From Desulfovirgula thermocuniculi DSM 16036 (GTDB lineage Bacteria; Bacillota; Desulfotomaculia; Desulfotomaculales; Desulfovirgulaceae), in contig NZ_AUBR01000027.1 in assembly GCF_000429345.1 (NCBI RefSeq), positions 1 through 45,085 of the forward strand: 45,085 bases of DNA, given 5' to 3'. Below the pieces are notes generated by a model, which saw only the letters and a list, made by a program, of their open reading frames with translations, ran no database searches and was not told the DNA's origin. Made by a program: the position numbers and the translations under genes. Below are positions 11,815 through 19,934 of this stretch, piece by piece (position 1 is the first letter of the stretch; the number at the start of each line of letters is the position of its first letter).

Positions 11815-12690
11815 ATGCATTTTATCAAGCTGCGCAGGATATGGTACGCCGTTTCACTGGCCGTTATTTTACCCGGCTTGATTTCCCTCATGGTACGGGG
11901 GTTGAATTTGGGCATTGATTTTACCGGAGGGAACATCCTGGAAATCCGCTACGAACAGGAAGTCCCGGTGGAGAAGGTGCGCGAGGTGGTGGCGGCCCAG
12001 GGGTTGGAGGCCAGCCGCGGCATCCAGAAGAGCGGCGGCGCTACCTATCTCATCCGCACGCGGCACCTGGCCCAGGAGGAGCAGGACAAGCTCATGGCGG
12101 CCTTGGGAAGCCTGGGCAGGTACCAGGTGCTCCGCAACGAGGCTGTGGGCCCGACCATTGGCCGCGAGCTGACCCAGAAGGCGCTCCTGGCCCTGGCCAT
12201 TGCCTCGGTCCTGATGGTCATTTACATCACCGTGCGCTTTGAGTTCAAGCAGGCCGTTGCGGCCATCATTGCCCTCTTGCACGATGCCCTGGTGGTCACG
12301 GGCGTCTTCTCCCTCTTCCGCCTGGAGGTGGACAGCGCCTTCGTGGCTGCCATTCTGACCATCCTCGGCTACTCCATTAACGATACCATCGTCATCTTCG
12401 ACCGCATCCGGGAAAACATGCTCTCCCGCAAAAAGGGCGAGAGCCTGGAGGACCTGGTTAATGCCAGCATCTGGCAGACGCTGACCCGCTCCATAAACAC
12501 GGTGCTCACGGTGGTCTTCGTCCTGGTGGCCCTTTACTTTTTGGGCGGCAGCACCATCCGCAACTTCGTCCTGGCCATCCTCATCGGCGTAATCAGCGGG
12601 GCCTATTCCTCCATCTGCAATGCCAGCCCCCTCTGGGTGGACTTTAAGCTCTTGGAAAGGCGCTCCGGGACACGGGAGGCCAGGGCTTAG
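11815..12690 (+). CDS. secF: protein translocase subunit SecF
   Basis: 291 aa partner of SecD. Family motifs: NLGIDFTGGNILEIRY near the N terminus, NEAVGPTIGREL, and GYSINDTIVIFDRIREN, with six predicted membrane helices. It starts 3 nt after the secD stop. Confidence 0.96.
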   Translation: MHFIKLRRIWYAVSLAVILPGLISLMVRGLNLGIDFTGGNILEIRYEQEVPVEKVREVVAAQGLEASRGIQKSGGATYLIRTRHLAQEEQDKLMAALGSLGRYQVLRNEAVGPTIGRELTQKALLALAIASVLMVIYITVRFEFKQAVAAIIALLHDALVVTGVFSLFRLEVDSAFVAAILTILGYSINDTIVIFDRIRENMLSRKKGESLEDLVNASIWQTLTRSINTVLTVVFVLVALYFLGGSTIRNFVLAILIGVISGAYSSICNASPLWVDFKLLERRSGTREARA

Positions 12691-12768
12691 GGCTAGGGCC
12701 GGGCATAAACCCTGCGGGCCGGGGGAAGATTAAGGGGTGAGGTTCTTTGCCCCCAGGAGGCCCTGCCC

Positions 12769-13068
12769 TTGGAGGAGAGGGAGAGGTACCTTTTAGAGTC
12801 CCTGCAGGAGAGGGTACGCGAGCTGGCCCTGAATACGGAAAAGATGAAGCTGGCCGAGTACGTGGAGCTCCTGGAGCGGCCCTGGCGGCTCCTGTACATC
12901 AACTTTCTGGCCGGCCTGGCGAGGGGCGTGGGCATGATGATTGGCTTTGCCCTGCTGGGTGCCGTCATCATCATCGTGCTCCAGCGGCTGGTCATGCTGA
13001 ATTTGCCCCTCATCGGCAGCTTTATTGCGGAGATCGTCTCCATCGTGCAGAAGCGCCTGGGGCCATAG
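12769..13068 (+). CDS. small membrane protein, DUF5665-like
   Basis: 99 aa. A charged helical N terminus (about residues 1-40) is followed by two hydrophobic segments (about 42-66 and 72-92) separated by a short loop. The WRLLYINFLAGLARGVG stretch resembles DUF5665 proteins of clostridial spore formers, whose function is unknown. TTG 12769 sits 8 nt after CCAGGAGG (12753-12760). A longer frame overlapping it belongs to the next gene and is not used here. Confidence 0.7.
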   Translation: MEERERYLLESLQERVRELALNTEKMKLAEYVELLERPWRLLYINFLAGLARGVGMMIGFALLGAVIIIVLQRLVMLNLPLIGSFIAEIVSIVQKRLGP

Positions 13069-13091
13069 TGCCAAGAACGGAGGGCCTTTGG

Positions 13092-13817
13092 ATGGACCAA
13101 CGGCAGAAGGAAGCCATCATGCGCCGCCTGGAAGAGGAAAAGCATAAGGTACTGGCCACGGTAAAGAGCATCAACGAAGGCCTCGGGACCTCCATGGGGG
13201 ACTCCCTGGGCGAGCTGTCCCTGTACGACAACAACCCCGGAGACGTGGGCACGGAGCTTTTCGAGCGCAGCAAGGACCTGGCCCTGCGCGAGGACGCCCG
13301 GCTGCGCCTGCGGGCCATTGACGAAGCTCTGAAAAGGCTGGAGGAGGGGAAGTACGGCCTCTGCGAAGCCTGCGGGCGGGAAATCGCCCCGGAGAGGCTT
13401 GAGGCCGTGCCCTGGACCACCTTTTGCCTGCGCTGCCGTCGGGATTTCGACCGGCACACCGTGCGCTCCCTGCGACCGGTGGAAGAGGAGATCATTGCCG
13501 ACCTTTACCGCACCGCCTACGAGGACGAGCTGGAGAGCGTCATGTACGACACGGAGGACTCCTGGCAGGATGTGGCCCGGTACTTCGAGCACGCCGGCAG
13601 TTCCGGCGCCGGTTCCTACTACGGTCCCGGGGAACTGGAGGAAGAGGACCGGGGCTTTGTGGAGGACGTGGACAACATCCCTTATGAGATCGGGGATGAC
13701 GGGGTGATCTACGAAAACCGCCGGGGCTTCGATGACGAGAGGGCGCCCGCGGAGATGGTTGACGTGGGGATCGAGCACGAGAAGGGGCGGGAGGGCGCGC
13801 GGGAACGCGGGCGCTAA
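13092..13817 (+). CDS. yteA: TraR/DksA-type zinc finger protein, YteA-like
   Basis: 241 aa. An N-terminal coiled coil with the DNNPGDVGTELFERSKDLAL block is followed by the DksA-type zinc finger CEACGREI...CLRC (about residues 96-117), then a long acidic tail. This layout matches the YteA family of spore formers. DksA relatives bind the RNA polymerase secondary channel, but that role is not shown for YteA. ATG 13092 follows CGGAGGGC. It converges with the K+ channel gene, with only 3 nt between stops and no clear terminator. Confidence 0.87.
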   Translation: MDQRQKEAIMRRLEEEKHKVLATVKSINEGLGTSMGDSLGELSLYDNNPGDVGTELFERSKDLALREDARLRLRAIDEALKRLEEGKYGLCEACGREIAPERLEAVPWTTFCLRCRRDFDRHTVRSLRPVEEEIIADLYRTAYEDELESVMYDTEDSWQDVARYFEHAGSSGAGSYYGPGELEEEDRGFVEDVDNIPYEIGDDGVIYENRRGFDDERAPAEMVDVGIEHEKGREGARERGR

Positions 13818-13820
13818 AGC

Positions 13821-14885
13821 TTAGAGGTTTAAAGTCCAGATGCCGGAGGTCGACTCCAGCCGGGTCAGCCTCCGGGCGTCGCCGAAGACAATAATGATAT
13901 CGCCGGGCTGCAGCACTTCCGTGGCCTCGGGGTTGACAATGGTGGTGCTGTCCCGCATAATGGCCAGCACCTGGGCGCCAAAGTCCTCTTTTAAGCGGGA
14001 GTCGCGGATGGAGCGCCCCGCCAGCGGCGACCCCTCGGCAATGAACAGCTCTTCCAGCTTGTAGTCGGTGTTGCGACGCTCGAGGATGCTGGAGACAAAG
14101 TCCACGGCCACGGGCTTGGTGGCGGCCAGGGCGAGCCGCGTGCCGCCGGGAATGCCCACGGCAGTAACCCAGTCGGCGCCGGCGCGCTCGAGCCGCTTGA
14201 TGTTTTCCGGGCGGTCGGCGCGGGCCACCACCCGGATGGCGGGGTTGAGTTCCTTGGCGGCCATGGTGATGAGGATGTTGCCTGAATCGTGGGGCAGCGC
14301 GGCAATGAGGCTCCGGGCCCGCTCCACCCCGGCTGCCTTTAAGGCTTCATCCTCGGTGGCGTCGGCAGCGATGGCCGGGTGGCCCTGCTCCCGCAGGTAT
14401 TCCACCTGTTTTTCGTCAATGTCAATGCCTACGAAGGGGATTTGTTCGTGTTCAAGGTGCCTGGCGGCGCTCATGCCTGCGCGCCCGAGGCCGCAGATGA
14501 TTACGTGGTTTTTGAACCCGGCAATCTGGCGCTCCATTTGCTTTTCCCCCAGGAAGCGGATGATGTGTCCCTCGATGAAGGCCACCACCACCGTGGAGAG
14601 GGAGAGCCACTGGTAGCCGACCCCGGTGGAGGCCAGGACCATGGCCACCAGCTTCCCCGCCCCGGACGTGGGGTGGTAGTCGCCGTAGCCCACGGTGGTG
14701 ATGGTGATGACGGCCAGGTACAAGGCCTCAAAGAACCTGAGGTGCTCGAAGCGCATGAGCAGGAAAATGCCCGCGCCGAAGATGAGGGCAAAGATGAGGG
14801 AGACCAGGGCGAGGAAGCGCAGCATGTAGGAAAAGACGCGCCCCTCGCCTCCCGGACGTTCGTAAGGGCCGCATTTCCGGCGCAT
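13821..14885 (-). CDS. potassium channel with RCK/TrkA domains
   Basis: 354 aa. Two transmembrane helices flank a pore loop with the K+ selectivity filter in ITTVGYGDYHP (about residues 60-70). A cytoplasmic RCK (TrkA-N) domain begins at HVIICGLGRAGMSAARHL (Rossmann GxGxxG), followed by a TrkA-C domain (about 265-350). The architecture is that of MthK-type ligand-gated channels; the RCK ligand (Ca2+, nucleotide or other) is not evident. ATG 14885 follows GGGGAGG. It is divergent from the CDF gene. Confidence 0.93.
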   Translation of the reverse strand: MRRKCGPYERPGGEGRVFSYMLRFLALVSLIFALIFGAGIFLLMRFEHLRFFEALYLAVITITTVGYGDYHPTSGAGKLVAMVLASTGVGYQWLSLSTVVVAFIEGHIIRFLGEKQMERQIAGFKNHVIICGLGRAGMSAARHLEHEQIPFVGIDIDEKQVEYLREQGHPAIAADATEDEALKAAGVERARSLIAALPHDSGNILITMAAKELNPAIRVVARADRPENIKRLERAGADWVTAVGIPGGTRLALAATKPVAVDFVSSILERRNTDYKLEELFIAEGSPLAGRSIRDSRLKEDFGAQVLAIMRDSTTIVNPEATEVLQPGDIIIVFGDARRLTRLESTSGIWTLNL

Positions 14886-14988
14886 TTACCAGCCTCCCCT
14901 TAGGTCCCGGCAGGGGTTATAATCTTTAATTTTTTGGCGCATCCCGGCGCAATTCCTTTTCCCTCTGGCGCCAAACTCCCGGGTATGC

Positions 14989-14994
14989 TATACT
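14989..14994 (+). promoter_or_regulatory. possible -10 element upstream of the CDF exporter
   Basis: TATACT, about 95 nt before the CDF start, in the AT-richer 200-bp gap between divergent genes. The expected -35 position (TGGCGC, 17 bp upstream) is a poor match. A second -10-like TATAAT lies at 14918-14923 without a convincing -35. Confidence 0.3.
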
Positions 14995-15087
14995 TTTAAC
15001 TGGGAGAAGTTTTTTCCGGAAGAAAACAAAGCCTGGCCGCCCGCGGGGTCAGCCCCCCCGGGTCTGTTTTTTTGGGGATGCTTGTCT

Positions 15088-16038
15088 ATGGATGAGAAGG
15101 TAAAGGTGGCCTGCCTCTCGGTTTTTACCGGCATTGCCTTAACCGCCGGCAAGCTGGCGGTAGGCCTGATCACCCGCTCCGTGAGCGTGCTTTCGGAGGC
15201 GGCCCACTCGGGGCTGGACCTGGTGGCGGCGCTGGTAGCCTACTTTTCCGTGCGCCAGTCCGCCCGTCCGGCAGATGAGGTCCACCGCTACGGCCACGGC
15301 AAGTTTGAAAACCTGGCGGCGGTGGTGGAGGCCCTGCTGATCGTGGCCGCGGGGGTAATGATTGTGGTTGAAGCGGTGCCCAGGCTTTACGGCCCCGCGC
15401 AGCTGGCCAGGCTGGACCTGGGGCTTGCCGTCATGGCCGTTTCGGCGGCGGCCAACCTGGTTGTTTCCACCCTCCTCATGCGCACGGCTGCCCGCACCAA
15501 CTCCCCGGCCTTGGAGGCGGATGCCTGGCACCTGCGCACCGACGTCTACACTTCGGCGGGCGTGCTGGTTTCCCTGGCCGTCATTCGCTTCACGGGATGG
15601 CACATCCTGGACCCCCTGGTGGCCATAGGTATTGCCCTGCTGATCTTTAAGGCCGCCTTTCGCCTCCTCCGGGAGTCCCTGGGGAGCATCGTGGACGTGC
15701 GGCTGCCCGAGGCGGAGGAGGAAGTGATCCACGCGGTGCTCAGGGGCCACGCCGGGAAGTTTGTGCAGTTCCACGACTTGCGCACCCGCCGTGCCGGCCC
15801 CGACCGCCACATAGACTTCCACCTGGTGGTGCCGGGCTGCTGGTCGGTGGCTCAGGTGCACGACCTCTGCGACACCCTGGAAAGCGAGATCTGCCGCCAG
15901 CTGCCCGGCGCCAGCGTGCTCATCCACACCGAGCCCTGCCGCCCGGAGAGCGGCGACTGCTACCTCTGCCGGGTGCACATCTCCCTGGCGCACTGCCCGC
16001 AGCAGCGGTGCGGGCGGGAAGAGAGGGGGGAGGGCTAG
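15088..16038 (+). CDS. cation diffusion facilitator family metal exporter
   Basis: 316 aa. Exports divalent metals (Zn2+, Fe2+, Mn2+, Co2+) by proton exchange. Six hydrophobic segments; the helix-2 metal site reads SEAAHSGLD and the helix-5 partner reads WHLRTDVYTS, the usual HxxxD pattern. YGHGKFEN follows helix 3. A cytoplasmic metallochaperone-like domain ends the protein. Unusual is a cysteine-rich tail with CRPESGDCYLC and HCPQQRC. ATG 15088 is chosen over TTG 15082 by spacing from GGGGATG. The nurA start codon follows the stop directly. Confidence 0.92.
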   Translation: MDEKVKVACLSVFTGIALTAGKLAVGLITRSVSVLSEAAHSGLDLVAALVAYFSVRQSARPADEVHRYGHGKFENLAAVVEALLIVAAGVMIVVEAVPRLYGPAQLARLDLGLAVMAVSAAANLVVSTLLMRTAARTNSPALEADAWHLRTDVYTSAGVLVSLAVIRFTGWHILDPLVAIGIALLIFKAAFRLLRESLGSIVDVRLPEAEEEVIHAVLRGHAGKFVQFHDLRTRRAGPDRHIDFHLVVPGCWSVAQVHDLCDTLESEICRQLPGASVLIHTEPCRPESGDCYLCRVHISLAHCPQQRCGREERGEG

Positions 16039-17016
16039 TTGCTGTGGCACCAGCACGTGATCGGCGAACTGGTTAGTTTGCGGCAAGCCCTGCAGCAGCA
16101 GCAAAAGAGCCTTTCCCGCGAGGGGGTGCGTGAGCTGCTGGCCCGGAAGGCGGGCAGCTTTCAGGTGCTCGCCCCCATGTCGCCGGAGGAGGTGGAAAGG
16201 TGGTTCGGGGGGCGCCCGCTGGCCGCCGTGGACGGTTCGGTGAACGTCCTGGGGGGCCCTTTCCCCCGCGTGCTGGAGTTCTTTCAGGCCCTGGGGAAGA
16301 CAAGCACCGGCAGGCGGGTGGCGGCGGCCAGAGTTTTTACGCCCCTTTTGCCCGAGGCCCTGGCCGAGCTGGAAAGTCTGGCGGCAAAAGAAGGCCTGCC
16401 GCAGGAGCTGGCCCTGATCGCCTTGCGCAGCCGCCGCTTGAGTGCCCTGGAGCTGGAGGTGGGATGCCGGCTGGTGGAGGAGGAGGCGCCCCGCCTCCTG
16501 CTTTTCGACGGGGGGTTCATGCGTTATGCCCGCCACGCGCCAAGGGAGTGGGCGGCATTTTGCCGGCTGGCTCTGGAGCGCGGTGTCATTGCTGCCGGCG
16601 TCATTGAGGAAGTGGAGTCCTTCGGCCTGGCAAAAATCTGCGGGGTTTTTGCGCCCGCCGTTTACGACCGCGACCTGCTCCTGGGGGTGCTGGAGCCCGG
16701 CGAGTGCCTGTTCGTGCCGCCGGAGCTTAAGGTGAAGGGGGAGTCCCTGTACACCGTTTTTGCCCGCCTCTCCTGCCACCCGCAGCCCGTGGCGGTGGAT
16801 TTCCTGCAGGAGCAGGCGGCCTTTGCACCGCAGGTCATGCGCTACCTCTACACCATCACCCCCTCCGGCGGGCGGGGGATCCCGCTCTTCCTGGACCTGG
16901 TTGACGCGGAGGTGCGACTGGGCAAAAGGGACGTGGAACTCCTGGCGGACACCTACCTGGGCCAGCTGCTGCGGGAAATTTTCTTCACTCCCCAGCGGGA
17001 GCGGCGGGATTTTTAA
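16039..17016 (+). CDS. nurA: NurA-domain 5'-3' nuclease
   Basis: 325 aa. NurA nucleases pair with the HerA translocase to resect DNA ends in archaea and some bacteria. The motif-I aspartate is seen in PLAAVDGSVN (D65), a second acidic site in LLLFDGGFM (D157), and a C-terminal block (LVDAEVRLGKRDVELLADTYLGQLL) fits the family. The TTG start at 16039 directly follows the CDF stop and sits behind a GGGGGGAGGG site. HerA lies 23 nt downstream, the classic pairing, which strengthens the call. Confidence 0.88.
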   Translation: MLWHQHVIGELVSLRQALQQQQKSLSREGVRELLARKAGSFQVLAPMSPEEVERWFGGRPLAAVDGSVNVLGGPFPRVLEFFQALGKTSTGRRVAAARVFTPLLPEALAELESLAAKEGLPQELALIALRSRRLSALELEVGCRLVEEEAPRLLLFDGGFMRYARHAPREWAAFCRLALERGVIAAGVIEEVESFGLAKICGVFAPAVYDRDLLLGVLEPGECLFVPPELKVKGESLYTVFARLSCHPQPVAVDFLQEQAAFAPQVMRYLYTITPSGGRGIPLFLDLVDAEVRLGKRDVELLADTYLGQLLREIFFTPQRERRDF

Positions 17017-17039
17017 AACCGGGGAGGGATGGCCGGAAA

Positions 17040-18890
17040 ATGCAGGTAGTAGGCACCACCACCCAGCAGGAAGTCTGGGTGGCCTCGCGGGAAAGAAAGT
17101 TTGTCATTAACGAGCTGCTGATCATCGAAGACCCGCCCCGGCACAACCCGCGGGGAGAAGTGGTGGAGACAAGTTCGTTTAACCGCTACATTCCCCTGGT
17201 CACGGAGTCCAACCCCCTGGTGGACGAAAAGGTGCTTGCCGGCCTCAAGGCGGTGGGCTACAATATCCAGGAAGAGGAGGTAAACCTGGCCCGCGTGCGC
17301 CTGATCGGCGAGGTGGCTACCCCGGTGGCCGTAGGATCACCCGTGCGCCTGCCCACCTTTGAGGAGGTGGCCGACCTCCTGGTGCGCCAGCCCCCGGAAA
17401 GGGGCCTGGTGCTGGGCGTCATCCGGGGCACGGAGGGCCTCTGCGCGCAGCTCCCCCGGGAGCTTTCCCGGCTCCTCTGGTTGTACGATGGGGAGAGGGG
17501 GCTTTTGCCCCAGGACGGGGTGCCCTTCATTTTCAATTACCGCGCCATGAACGAGTACCCCCACATCGGCATTTTCGGGGGGTCCGGTTCGGGCAAGTCT
17601 TTCGGCCTGCGCGTCTTGCTGGAGGAACTCATGGCCAGGGGTGTCCCGGGGGTGGTCCTGGATCCCCACTACGAGATGGATTTCTCCACCCCTTTCCCGG
17701 GCCTGCCGGAGGATTGCGTGCGGGACTTTAAGGGGCGCTTTGCGCTCTTTACCGTGGGGGTGGACGTGGGGGTGGACTTTGGCGACCTGACCTCCCGGGA
17801 GCTGGTTTCCCTGCTGGGCGTGGGGGAGCCCCTCCCCGAAGCCATGGCCAATGCCGTGCTCACCCTCCACGAAAGCGGCGACTCCTTCCAGTCGTTTAGC
17901 GCCAGGCTTTACGGCCTCATCGAGGCCATGGAAAACGAGCGGCAGCTGAAGCGCGAGCTGGAGGAAGTGAGCGACCCCGCCAAAAGAAAGCGCCTGGAGT
18001 GGCAATGGGAGCTGCTGGCCCGCTACCGCGACAAAATTGGCCATCTGGCTTCCTTAAAGGGGGTGGCCTGGCGCCTAAATGCCCTGGAGAGGGAGGGTAT
18101 CTTTGCCGCCAACAGCCGCCCCGTGGAGGAGGCCCTTTTGGCGCGGCGCCTGGCGGTGATCCGCGGCCCGGTGCGCCTCCTCCAGATTTACGGGGCCTAC
18201 CTCTTCGACCGCCTATACCAGAAGCGCCGCCGCTACCGCGATACCCTGCAGAAGGGCGAGCGTCCGGCCCCCTACTTTCCGCCTTTCTTTCTGGCCACCG
18301 ATGAGGCCCACAACTTCTGCCCCAAGGGTGAGCGGGATACCTTCAGCCGGCGCGTTACCCGCACGATTGCCCAGGAAGGGCGCAAGTACGGCGTTAACCT
18401 CATCCTGGCCAGCCAGCGCATTGCCCTTTTAGACGATACGGTTACGGCCCAGCTGAATACCAAGCTCATCTTCCGCACCGTGCGCTCCACGGACCTGGCC
18501 ACCATCAAGGAGGAAACCGATCTCGGAGCGGAGGAAGTGAGCCGCCTTCCCTACCTCGCTTCCGGCAACTGCTTTATCTCTTCGGCCATTACCGGGCGGG
18601 CGGTGGCCGTGCGCATCCGCTGCGCCTGGACGTCCAGCCCTCACCGCGAGAACCCCTTTGATGAGCTGGAAGAGGAGTCCCGCCGGGAAGAGGACCGCTT
18701 CTTTGAGGCGGTGAAGAAGCGCCTGCCCTTTGGCGCCTTTGAGCTCCACGTACACGGGCCGGCCATTGCCCGGGAACTCGGGGAGCAACTGAGCCACCAG
18801 GAGATCTTGAGCCGCCTACAGCGTCTGGTGGCCGAAGGCCGGCTGGGGGTGGAAAAAACGCCCCTGGGCGAGAGGTTCGTGCCCGTGTAG
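17040..18890 (+). CDS. herA: HerA-like hexameric DNA translocase ATPase
   Basis: 616 aa. The N-terminal part (about residues 1-150) resembles the HAS-barrel region that docks NurA. Walker A GGSGSGKSF lies at about 180-187, followed by VVLDPHYEMDF. A helical insertion (about 290-345) is rich in charged residues. Walker B is FFLATDEAHNF (D421, E422), then the HerA/FtsK-type ASQRIALLDDTVTAQLNTKLIFR segment. A C-terminal helical region follows. It would pump DNA to NurA and, by analogy with archaea, cooperate with the Mre11-Rad50 genes that follow. ATG 17040 lies 11 nt after GGGGAGGG. Confidence 0.9.
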   Translation: MQVVGTTTQQEVWVASRERKFVINELLIIEDPPRHNPRGEVVETSSFNRYIPLVTESNPLVDEKVLAGLKAVGYNIQEEEVNLARVRLIGEVATPVAVGSPVRLPTFEEVADLLVRQPPERGLVLGVIRGTEGLCAQLPRELSRLLWLYDGERGLLPQDGVPFIFNYRAMNEYPHIGIFGGSGSGKSFGLRVLLEELMARGVPGVVLDPHYEMDFSTPFPGLPEDCVRDFKGRFALFTVGVDVGVDFGDLTSRELVSLLGVGEPLPEAMANAVLTLHESGDSFQSFSARLYGLIEAMENERQLKRELEEVSDPAKRKRLEWQWELLARYRDKIGHLASLKGVAWRLNALEREGIFAANSRPVEEALLARRLAVIRGPVRLLQIYGAYLFDRLYQKRRRYRDTLQKGERPAPYFPPFFLATDEAHNFCPKGERDTFSRRVTRTIAQEGRKYGVNLILASQRIALLDDTVTAQLNTKLIFRTVRSTDLATIKEETDLGAEEVSRLPYLASGNCFISSAITGRAVAVRIRCAWTSSPHRENPFDELEEESRREEDRFFEAVKKRLPFGAFELHVHGPAIARELGEQLSHQEILSRLQRLVAEGRLGVEKTPLGERFVPV

Positions 18891-18914
18891 AAAGAATCCG
18901 GCAAAGGGGGTGGC

Positions 18915-18945
18915 GCCCGGCCAGCGGCGGGCCGGGCCTGGTTTT
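18915..18945 (+). promoter_or_regulatory. GC-rich hairpin ahead of the mre11-like start
   Basis: Perfect 8-bp inverted repeat GCCCGGCC (18915-18922) / GGCCGGGC (18930-18937) with a 7-nt loop, followed by CTGGTTTT. The T run overlaps the TTG start of the next gene. It could be a weak internal terminator or could hide the ribosome binding region; neither is shown. Confidence 0.5.
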
Positions 18946-19927
18946 GCGTCTTCTCTTTCTTACCGACACTCATTTCCGCGGCACGTCGCCCCAGCACCGC
19001 CGGGACAACCTCATGGAAACCCAAAAGGAGAAGATGCGCGAGGTGGCCGCCCTGGTGCGGGAGCTGGAGATTAATGCCGTGATCCACGGCGGGGACCTCT
19101 GGGACTCCCCGCAGCCCTCCCTGGCCGTGGGGGCCGAGTTTGGCGCGCTCCTGAAGGAGCTGGGGGTGCCCGTGTACGCCGTTCCCGGCAACCACGACCT
19201 CTTCGGCCAGAACCCCGCCACGCTGCCCCGCACCATGCTGGGCCTGCTGGCCCGCTGGGGCATCGTGCACCTCCTGGAGCCGGAGAAGCCGGTTTTCCTG
19301 CGGGGCGGGGGAGTGGTGGTCCAGCTCACCGGCCAAGGCTTCCACTACGACATGGACCGGCGCGACCCGCTGCTGGACTACGCGGTGAGGAAAAAGGAGG
19401 GCGACGTGGCCATCCACGTGGTGCACGGCATGCTCCTTGACCGCTCCCTTTACCCCGGGGCGCCCTGCACGCTAATTGAGCGGGTGGCTCCCTTCACGCA
19501 GGCCGACTACACCCTCTGCGGCCACGCCCACCTGGGCTTCCCGGACACCTGCCTTTACGGGCGGTGGTTTTTAAACCCGGGCGCCCTGGTGCGCCTCTCC
19601 GCCCTGCCCCAGGAAGTGCAGCGGCGCCCGCAGGTGATCGTGCTGGACTTTACCGGCGGGCGGCCCGTGCATCGCGCCGTGGCCCTGAAGTGCGCCCGCC
19701 CCGGGGAAGAGGTGCTGGACCGCGCGGCCCTTGAGGAGGCCGCCTTCCGGGAGGAGAGGCTGGCCCTCTTTGTGCAGGGCATCCGTTCCGGCGGTGATTA
19801 CCTGGGCCTGAGCCTGGAGGAGATCGTGGACAGCATTGCGCGCCGGCAAGGCCTGGCGGAAGAGGTGCGCGTGGAGGCCCTGCGCCGCCTGGGGAAGGTC
19901 CAGGCGGAGATTTTGAGGCGGGAGTGA
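18944..19927 (+). CDS. Mre11/SbcD-like metallophosphoesterase nuclease
   Basis: 327 aa calcineurin-like phosphoesterase. Motifs in order: FLTDTHF (D8, H10), HGGDLWD, PGNHDLF, VVHGM and CGHAHLG, so both metal sites look complete. Mre11/SbcD proteins act with Rad50/SbcC as ATP-controlled exo- and endonucleases at broken DNA ends. The C-terminal part (about 260-327) is short and helical and could be the Rad50-binding region. TTG 18944 is the only start that keeps motif I; its ribosome binding site is poor and lies inside a hairpin. The ATPase genes follow after 7 nt. Confidence 0.9.
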   Translation: MRLLFLTDTHFRGTSPQHRRDNLMETQKEKMREVAALVRELEINAVIHGGDLWDSPQPSLAVGAEFGALLKELGVPVYAVPGNHDLFGQNPATLPRTMLGLLARWGIVHLLEPEKPVFLRGGGVVVQLTGQGFHYDMDRRDPLLDYAVRKKEGDVAIHVVHGMLLDRSLYPGAPCTLIERVAPFTQADYTLCGHAHLGFPDTCLYGRWFLNPGALVRLSALPQEVQRRPQVIVLDFTGGRPVHRAVALKCARPGEEVLDRAALEEAAFREERLALFVQGIRSGGDYLGLSLEEIVDSIARRQGLAEEVRVEALRRLGKVQAEILRRE

Positions 19928-19934
19928 TGGCGGC

